A stretch of DNA of 10,615 nt from Lentisphaerota bacterium (GTDB taxonomy: Bacteria > Verrucomicrobiota > Kiritimatiellia > RFP12 > UBA1067). The translations under genes were made by a program, and so were the position numbers. This document shows, in pieces, positions 6,151 to 10,615 of this stretch; positions within the stretch are counted from its first letter, which is position 1, and the number at the start of each line of letters is the position of its first letter. The notes below the pieces were generated by a model that was not told the DNA's origin, did no database searches, and saw only the letters and a list, made by a program, of their open reading frames with translations. The stretch spans positions 1 to 10,615 of the forward strand of contig JALHET010000064.1 in assembly GCA_022839525.1 (NCBI GenBank), given 5' to 3'.

Positions 6151-7272
6151 CTAGATCTTTAGGAACGTCTTTTTACGATACATGTAATACATGATCAGCC
6201 ACATGACCGCCATCGCGGTGACCGCTTGGATAAAGTTCCCGACGGCTGGTGACAGGTGGCGGCAGATACCACCGACGAAAACGGTTCCGATGAGATTGAA
6301 CTTGAACAGGTGCGCCATCATGTAGATGGCGATCGAGTTCGCCCCGAAAACAGTGAAGAAAAACGCCCATTTGGAATATCCGCGGATATCGATAATCCAG
6401 TAGAAAAACGCCAGCAGCACGGTCGCCAACCCGCACGCCTCAAGCACATAGGAGCTGGTCATGTACATGCGCAGCGACGGGTAGACCCAGCTCCACAGCC
6501 AACCGGCGAGCATCATGCCGAACCCATAGGCGAAGAGCATTTTGCTTTTGGTCGTTTTGTCCCTGGAGCCGAAAATGATATGCCCCATCAGCACGCCCAG
6601 CATCATATTCCCGATCTGGCTGATTGTGTTCAGGCTTGCGGACCATCCCCCTTTAAAGGGATGCCCGTGCGGCCCCAGCAGAAGCCTGTCGAGATAGATT
6701 CCGATGTTCATCTCCATTGAAAAACGGTCCCCCGTCCATCCGGGTGCGGGAATCAGAGCCCAGATCGCCCAGACCAGTAACAAGATACCTCCGGTCACGA
6801 ACCACTGGGTCTTCTCGCTTGTGTTCAGGACCAGCAGCGAGCAGACCAGATACCCGATACTGATATATTCCAGAACGTTATTGTAGAAATAGAAGGTGTC
6901 GAGATTGAAGTCGAGCAGGTGTCCGCCCGCGATAGTTCCCAGCACGAAAAGTATAAGCGAGCGCCTGACAATATGGAGGTAGGTCTTGCGCTTGCCCGTC
7001 TTGGCGAGCCGTTTTCCGAGCGAGAACGGGATAACCAGGCCAACGACGAAGATGAAGATGGACTGGGCGACGTTCATCAGGTTCACGCCCGGGACGGTCC
7101 ATGAGAATTGATGGGCCGTGGCGGCGACAAAATCAGGCCCGAACAGGTTGACAAACGTTTTGAAGATGGGCGCCCCACCGATTTGCGTGCTCAATATCAA
7201 GAACATTGCGAGCCCGCGCAACACGTCGATACTTGCAACCCGGTCTTTCCTCTCCAAAACCTGCTCGCTCAT
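6151..7272 (-). CDS. DUF5009/HGSNAT-like membrane acyltransferase
   Basis: A 373-aa multi-pass inner-membrane protein. The N-terminal RVASIDVLRGLAMFLIL (residues 11-27) is the hallmark of the DUF5009 and heparan-alpha-glucosaminide N-acetyltransferase (HGSNAT)-like group. It is followed by about ten hydrophobic helices, FIFVVGLVIPFSLGKRL (residues 73-89), FYNNVLEYISIGYLV (about 129-143) and GNMMLGVLMG. Relatives with known activity move acetyl groups across a membrane onto sugar amino groups, but most bacterial members are uncharacterised, so the substrate is open. A well-placed GGGAG lies 6 nt before the ATG at 7272. The gene follows the amidohydrolase by 60 nt and precedes the DUF6807 gene, an arrangement suggesting a shared carbohydrate-related task. 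The length and N-terminus match the family, so it appears intact. Confidence 0.85.
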   Translation of the reverse strand: MSEQVLERKDRVASIDVLRGLAMFLILSTQIGGAPIFKTFVNLFGPDFVAATAHQFSWTVPGVNLMNVAQSIFIFVVGLVIPFSLGKRLAKTGKRKTYLHIVRRSLILFVLGTIAGGHLLDFNLDTFYFYNNVLEYISIGYLVCSLLVLNTSEKTQWFVTGGILLLVWAIWALIPAPGWTGDRFSMEMNIGIYLDRLLLGPHGHPFKGGWSASLNTISQIGNMMLGVLMGHIIFGSRDKTTKSKMLFAYGFGMMLAGWLWSWVYPSLRMYMTSSYVLEACGLATVLLAFFYWIIDIRGYSKWAFFFTVFGANSIAIYMMAHLFKFNLIGTVFVGGICRHLSPAVGNFIQAVTAMAVMWLIMYYMYRKKTFLKI

Positions 7273-7332
7273 CTCTTTCTCCCTTGTTCAAACAACACGT
7301 TCATACCCCTGCCATCCGTGCCCGTCTTCCCC

Positions 7333-8370
7333 TTACGCGGAAAGCTTGTAAAGTTCCCGCGCGTTCTCATATCCGATCCGGGCGATGTCCGCTTCGGAAG
7401 CGCCCGCTTTGCGCAGAAACCCGACGAAAGATGCGACCTCCGGCGGGAAGGGGTTGTCGCCTTCCTTTATGTCGAACATGGTGCCGTAGTTCTGGAAAGG
7501 GGGGCCGATGCGGGTCGTCCAGTCCGTGCCGGAAAGCAGCCGGTCCACCGGCACCTCGCGAAGGGTCCGGGCAAGCGCCGCGCACTGGAAGTCGCGGATC
7601 TCGATCCAGAAATTCCTGGGATACGCCGGGTAGACGCCTTTGATCGTGTCGAGGATCATGTCGGCCCACGGGATAAAATCCGGCGTCGGCCCGCACCCGA
7701 TCGCGTGGGCGAGAATGTATTTCGCCTGGGGGACGCGTTCGGCAATGAGCATCAAATCCGCCAGTTGGTTCATCCCGTCACCCGACGCGCCCGCCTTCTT
7801 GTGCCAATAGGTGCCCACATGCACCTGGACCGGAACGTCGTAGGTTACGGCGGCCCTGACTACCTTCTCCGCAGCGGCGTCGGCCATTTTGTAATTGTGG
7901 ATATACGTCAGCATCTCGCCCAGTTGGACAAACCCCCACTCTTCAAAACAGATTTTCATGACACGCAGCGCTTCGTCGGTGAAATTCGGATTGACCATGC
8001 AACAGCCATGGAGACGCCCCGGCGCGCGGCGGCACAGCTCATACACCATCCGGTTGGCGGTTAACATGGCCGCCGGATCGGTCCGCATGTCCGAGACGTA
8101 CCCCGCATCAGGGCAGATCGCGAACCGCAGGTCGGCGTCGCAACGGTCGAGCACATCCAACAAATCGTCCAGCATATTCGTGCGTTTCTTACCGTCTCTG
8201 CCGACATCGCTCACATGGATGTGCGTGTCGAGCCACCGGCGTTTCTTCGCTTGGCTCCCGCTGGCGCCAGACGCGGCATTGGCGCAGAGAAAAGGGGCTG
8301 TGGTGGACAAGAGGGCTGCGGCAGAGGTTGTCGCAACAAAGTTCCGCCGGGAAAAATCTGTGTGAGTCAT
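7333..8370 (-). CDS. Tat-exported amidohydrolase (amidohydrolase_2 family)
   Basis: A 345-aa metal-dependent hydrolase of TIM-barrel type (PF04909-like). Candidate metal or active-site residues are visible in order: H50 and H52 in LDTHIHVSD, H184 in VPVQVHVG, H222 in ILAHAIG and D283 in LLSGTDW. The N-terminus carries a twin-arginine signal, FSRRNFVATTSAAALL (from residue 6), so it is probably exported folded with its metal. The ATG at 8370 was chosen because GGAGG lies 10 nt upstream and it places the RR motif at residues 8-9; an ATG at 8391 has no ribosome site. Family members include decarboxylases and lactonases acting on aromatic or sugar-derived substrates, and the specific reaction cannot be told here. 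It heads a probable three-gene group behind the promoter at 8433-8462. Confidence 0.88.
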   Translation of the reverse strand: MTHTDFSRRNFVATTSAAALLSTTAPFLCANAASGASGSQAKKRRWLDTHIHVSDVGRDGKKRTNMLDDLLDVLDRCDADLRFAICPDAGYVSDMRTDPAAMLTANRMVYELCRRAPGRLHGCCMVNPNFTDEALRVMKICFEEWGFVQLGEMLTYIHNYKMADAAAEKVVRAAVTYDVPVQVHVGTYWHKKAGASGDGMNQLADLMLIAERVPQAKYILAHAIGCGPTPDFIPWADMILDTIKGVYPAYPRNFWIEIRDFQCAALARTLREVPVDRLLSGTDWTTRIGPPFQNYGTMFDIKEGDNPFPPEVASFVGFLRKAGASEADIARIGYENARELYKLSA

Positions 8371-8399
8371 CGTCTGATCCCCTCCCCCCATACTATGAA

Positions 8400-8420
8400 A
8401 ACGCTTAACCCAACTGCGTT
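8400..8420. promoter_or_regulatory. Inverted repeat in the leader of the amidohydrolase gene
   Basis: AACGC (8400-8404) and GCGTT (8416-8420) form an inverted repeat with an 11-nt spacer. It falls just downstream of the predicted start of minus-strand transcription near 8426, where a repressor site would act. The arms are short, so chance is possible; a binding protein is not identified. Confidence 0.25.
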
Positions 8421-8432
8421 ATCGTGCTATCC

Positions 8433-8462
8433 ATTATGTGGGGAGGATGTGAAAAGAGTCAA
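8433..8462 (-). promoter_or_regulatory. Sigma-70-type promoter for the amidohydrolase gene group
   Basis: On the minus strand, TTGACT (8457-8462) and CATAAT (8433-8438) are separated by 18 nt. Each box matches the sigma-70 consensus at 5 of 6 positions, making this the best promoter in the window. Transcription would begin near 8426, giving a leader of about 56 nt before the ATG at 8370. Confidence 0.65.
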
Positions 8463-8523
8463 GGGGTATTTCTCACGTACCCGGCTAAAACTCAAGCCAC
8501 TCAAATTATCCTCATTTATCCAG

Positions 8524-8552
8524 TTGCATACCTACCCGAAGGTATGTTAAAT
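8524..8552 (+). promoter_or_regulatory. Candidate promoter of the tetR-efflux operon
   Basis: TTGCAT (8524-8529) and TTAAAT (8547-8552) are separated by 17 nt, each matching the sigma-70 consensus at 4 of 6 positions. Transcription would begin near 8559, about 26 nt before the repressor's ATG. The spacer is almost filled by the inverted repeat at 8527-8546, so binding there would block RNA polymerase. Confidence 0.5.
8527..8546. promoter_or_regulatory. Predicted TetR/AcrR-type operator
   Basis: A perfect inverted repeat, CATACC (8527-8532) and GGTATG (8541-8546), has an 8-nt spacer and is centred about 48 nt upstream of the repressor ATG. Written as CATAC-N10-GTATG it has the same half-sites and spacing as the core of the E. 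coli AcrR operator, as I recall that site. It lies between the -35 and -10 boxes of the operon promoter, as expected for autorepression by the TetR-type protein encoded next to it. Confidence 0.6.
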
Positions 8553-8584
8553 AAATTCCCATTTGTCAGTCGAGAGGTGCGGGA

Positions 8585-9178
8585 ATGGGACGAAAAACCA
8601 AGGCGGAAGCGGAGCGGACAAGGATGCGGGTACTGAAAGCGGCTCTCGACCTGTTTGTGGAGAAAGGCTATGAGCGGACCACATTTGAGGATGTGGCTGC
8701 CCGCATCGGGCTCTCCAAAGGTGCGGTCTACTGGCACTTCAAGAACAAGCCTGATCTGCTGACGGCACTGGTGAACCATATGACCGACCGGCATACGGTG
8801 CGGGTTGCGCGCGCGTTGGCACTCCCCGCGACGCTTGACACCATCGAGGCGCTGCCCGCTCATTTTGTGCAACGCGCCCGTTTGATCACGGCGTCACCGT
8901 TTAACCGCCGGTATTTTCTCATGATGCGGAGGCTGGATTGGCCGTCTTCCAAGTTCGCCCCGATCCGCAGCCGTATCCGCAAAATCTCGTCGGCTCCGCA
9001 TGCGATCATCACGCATGCGCTTGAGGAAATGAAGCGGAACGGCGTGTTGGTTTCGATGATCCTGATGGTGCTTTGGCTGGGTCTGGTCGAGCATGCGATC
9101 GTCCACTGTCTCGATGCCGATACGGAGACCGCCATCCGGTTGGGTTTTCAGGGGGTTTTGGACACCGTCACGACGTGA
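8585..9178 (+). CDS. TetR/AcrR-family transcriptional repressor
   Basis: A 197-aa regulator. The N-terminal domain (about residues 10-60) is a TetR helix-turn-helix with TTFEDVAARIGLSKGAVYWHFKNKPDLL at 32-59; the recognition-helix region GAVYWHF is the form found in AcrR- and TtgR-type efflux repressors. The rest (about 60-197) is the divergent ligand-binding and dimer domain. Length is typical of the family. The ATG is preceded by AGAGG at 7 nt. The gene stands 33 nt upstream of the efflux membrane fusion gene on the same strand, so it is probably co-transcribed with and represses its own efflux operon via the inverted repeat at 8527-8546. The inducer is unknown, but drugs, bile salts or aromatic compounds are usual for relatives. 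Since the promoter region is shared with the divergent group, it might also influence that group. Confidence 0.9.
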   Translation: MGRKTKAEAERTRMRVLKAALDLFVEKGYERTTFEDVAARIGLSKGAVYWHFKNKPDLLTALVNHMTDRHTVRVARALALPATLDTIEALPAHFVQRARLITASPFNRRYFLMMRRLDWPSSKFAPIRSRIRKISSAPHAIITHALEEMKRNGVLVSMILMVLWLGLVEHAIVHCLDADTETAIRLGFQGVLDTVTT

Positions 9179-9211
9179 GGGTTGAGTATTCTGAACATGG
9201 AAAGGGAAGGT

Positions 9212-10423
9212 ATGAGCGAGGAGCTGGAGAAAGCGAAAGCGGGGAAAAGGGAACATCCTGTTGTTAAGTGGATCGGGAGGGCGCTGGTGTCGGTCTGCCT
9301 GTTGTGGCTGGGGTGGATGGCGCGCACCTTGGCGCCGCAAAAGCCGGCTGAGAAACCGGTGCCGCTGGCGGCGATGATGGGCGGAGCGGGCGGGCCGCCG
9401 CCGGTCGAGGTTCAGGCTGTTGGGGAGGTGGAGGTGAATCTGCCCAGCACCTATATCGGCCGGGTCGAACCGATTCAGGATGTCGAGCTGCGCGCGCAAG
9501 TCGACGGTTATATCAAGAACGTCCATTTCAAAGAGGGCTCGGATGTTAAGTCGGGCGACCTGCTCTTTACCATCGACCCCGAGCAGTATGAGGCGCGGGT
9601 CGCGGTGCGCAAGGCGGAGATCGGTCAGGCGGAGGCGCTGCTTGATCGCGCCGAACGATACCTAAACCGGTTGGAGCGTTCGGACTCGCGTGCCATTACG
9701 CAGGCAGATCTGGACACCGCGCGTAGCGATGTCGCGCAAGGGCGCGCGGCGGTCAAGCAGGCGGTTGCCAATCTGGCGCTCGCGGAGTTCGACTTGAAGC
9801 ATACACGCATCTTTGCGCCGATTGACGGACGCATCGGGCGAACCGTCGCGAATGTAGGCGACTATGTGATGCCGTCATTGGGGGCGCTGGTGCGGATCGT
9901 TCAGACGGATCCCATCCGCATCGCGTTTTCGGTCACGGATAAGGACTATCTCAAGACGCTCGAAAAAATTGGAGCGGAACGCATGGAGGATGCATTGCGT
10001 ATCCGTTACCGGCTGCCCACCGGAACCGTGTCAGATTTGATCGGCATACGTGATTTTGAAGACAACACGATGTCGGCCGATACCGCGACGATGTCGGTAC
10101 GGGCGCGATTCTCCAACCCGAACGGCCTGCTTGTGCCGGATGGCTATGTCACCGTGCTGGTGGACTTCGCGAAGCCAGCGAAAGTGCCTGTCGTACCGCA
10201 GGAGGCGTTGCTGACGGACAGCGAGGGACGTTTTGTCTATGTGGTTGATGAGGCCGGGATCGTGCAGCGTCGTCCGGTGACCACCGGCGCGATGGCGGAT
10301 GGACGGGTGGCATTACGTTCCGGTGTTAAGGTGGGAGAGCGCGTGGTGGTGCGGGGCGTCCAGAAGGTGGCTCCCGGTAAACCGGTGACGATTGCATCCG
10401 CCAAGGAGGCTGACGGCAAATGA
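9212..10423 (+). CDS. RND efflux membrane fusion protein (AcrA/MexA type)
   Basis: A periplasmic adaptor that links an RND pump to an outer-membrane channel. The 403-aa protein has an N-terminal hydrophobic anchor (about residues 22-37) with no lipobox Cys, so it is probably membrane-anchored rather than a lipoprotein. A lipoyl half-motif follows ([20 protein letters not shown], 81-100, then [20 protein letters not shown]), then an alpha-helical hairpin (about 124-196, charged and Ala-rich). The second lipoyl half and beta-barrel begin at [22 protein letters not shown], with a membrane-proximal domain at the C-terminus. The ATG at 9212 has AAAGG about 6 nt upstream; an ATG at 9197 and a TTG at 9182 are weaker. 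Its stop overlaps the pump gene start by 4 nt (ATGA), indicating translational coupling and a matched pair. Confidence 0.93.
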   Translation: MSEELEKAKAGKREHPVVKWIGRALVSVCLLWLGWMARTLAPQKPAEKPVPLAAMMGGAGGPPPVEVQAVGEVEVNLPSTYIGRVEPIQDVELRAQVDGYIKNVHFKEGSDVKSGDLLFTIDPEQYEARVAVRKAEIGQAEALLDRAERYLNRLERSDSRAITQADLDTARSDVAQGRAAVKQAVANLALAEFDLKHTRIFAPIDGRIGRTVANVGDYVMPSLGALVRIVQTDPIRIAFSVTDKDYLKTLEKIGAERMEDALRIRYRLPTGTVSDLIGIRDFEDNTMSADTATMSVRARFSNPNGLLVPDGYVTVLVDFAKPAKVPVVPQEALLTDSEGRFVYVVDEAGIVQRRPVTTGAMADGRVALRSGVKVGERVVVRGVQKVAPGKPVTIASAKEADGK

Positions 10424-10615
10424 TCTCCGATGTCTTTATTGAACGCCCCAGATTCGCACTGGTCATCTCGATTGTGTTAACCCTCGCCGGGGCTTTGGCC
10501 GTCAAGACGCTGCCAGTCACGCAATACCCGCAGGTGACGCCGCCTCAAGTATCGGTTCGGGCCCGCTATCCGGGTGCCAGCGCGAGCGATCTGGCCAACA
10601 CAGTTGCAATCCCGT
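10420..10615 (+). CDS. RND efflux pump, AcrB/HAE1 family (start of gene only)
   Basis: The first 65 codons of an inner-membrane proton-driven RND pump. The visible N-terminus is [19 protein letters not shown], then a first membrane helix ending [11 protein letters not shown], then [22 protein letters not shown] and DLANTVAIP. The LPVTQYP and PP-V-YPGA pattern is characteristic of the AcrB-type hydrophobe/amphiphile exporters. AAGGAGG lies 10 nt before the ATG, which overlaps the membrane fusion gene's stop. The gene is cut by the right edge and would normally be a little over 1000 codons. An outer-membrane channel (TolC/OprM-like) gene may follow outside the window. Substrates cannot be told from this fragment. 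Confidence 0.93.
   Translation, partial: MISDVFIERPRFALVISIVLTLAGALAVKTLPVTQYPQVTPPQVSVRARYPGASASDLANTVAIP

Noticed and set aside
7284..7295. Near-palindrome TTGTTCAAACAA upstream of the acyltransferase gene
   Set aside because: Five-base arms in an A/T-rich spot with no promoter beside it; chance is likely.
7108..8064. Plus-strand open frame of 318 codons opposite the amidohydrolase
   Set aside because: It crosses the boundary of two minus-strand genes with clear family motifs and has none of its own.

Overview
The window looks like chromosomal DNA from a GC-rich Gram-negative bacterium. An RND efflux system, periplasmic or exported proteins and a Tat signal all imply two membranes. The mix of a DUF6807 (PmoA-type) protein, a DUF5009/HGSNAT-like membrane acyltransferase and a Tat-exported amidohydrolase, next to a Tad-type pilus locus, is typical of the PVC superphylum (Verrucomicrobiota, Kiritimatiellota, Lentisphaerota or Planctomycetota). 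This placement is an inference from gene content; no rRNA or other marker is present.

Region A (1-5057, all minus strand, so it reads from right to left) is a compact Tad/Flp-type (type IVb) pilus or pseudopilus cluster. Behind a plausible sigma-70-type promoter near 5029-5057 come two small prepilin-like proteins (88 and 95 aa), a TadV/CpaA-type prepilin peptidase, a TadE-type pseudopilin, a large TadG-like protein, and two unrecognised proteins with signal-peptide-like N-termini. The last of these runs off the left edge. The two small prepilins and TadE share a class III cleavage pattern, G followed by xVxxE(Y/F) with Glu at +5. The peptidase that should process them is encoded in the same operon. 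No ATPase, secretin or platform gene is visible here; they may lie beyond position 1.

Region B (5117-8370, minus strand) is a three-gene metabolic group read from a strong-looking promoter at 8433-8462. It encodes a Tat-signal amidohydrolase, a DUF5009/HGSNAT-like membrane acyltransferase and an exported DUF6807 protein. A perfect 15-bp hairpin sits between the second and third genes. A role in handling sugars or glycan derivatives is likely, but the substrate cannot be read from the sequence.

Region C (8524-10615, plus strand) is divergent from region B. It encodes a TetR/AcrR-type repressor, an RND membrane fusion protein and the start of the RND inner-membrane pump. The best promoter for this operon has a perfect inverted repeat, CATACC-N8-GGTATG, inside its -35/-10 spacer. 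Its CATAC-N10-GTATG core matches the half-sites and spacing of the E. coli AcrR operator as I remember it. This suggests an autoregulated efflux operon.

The only non-coding stretches of note are the 214-bp divergent intergenic region (8371-8584), the 135-bp gap before the pilus operon (4982-5116) and the 107-bp hairpin-bearing gap (6044-6150). There is no RNA gene, CRISPR array, insertion sequence or attachment site that I can support.
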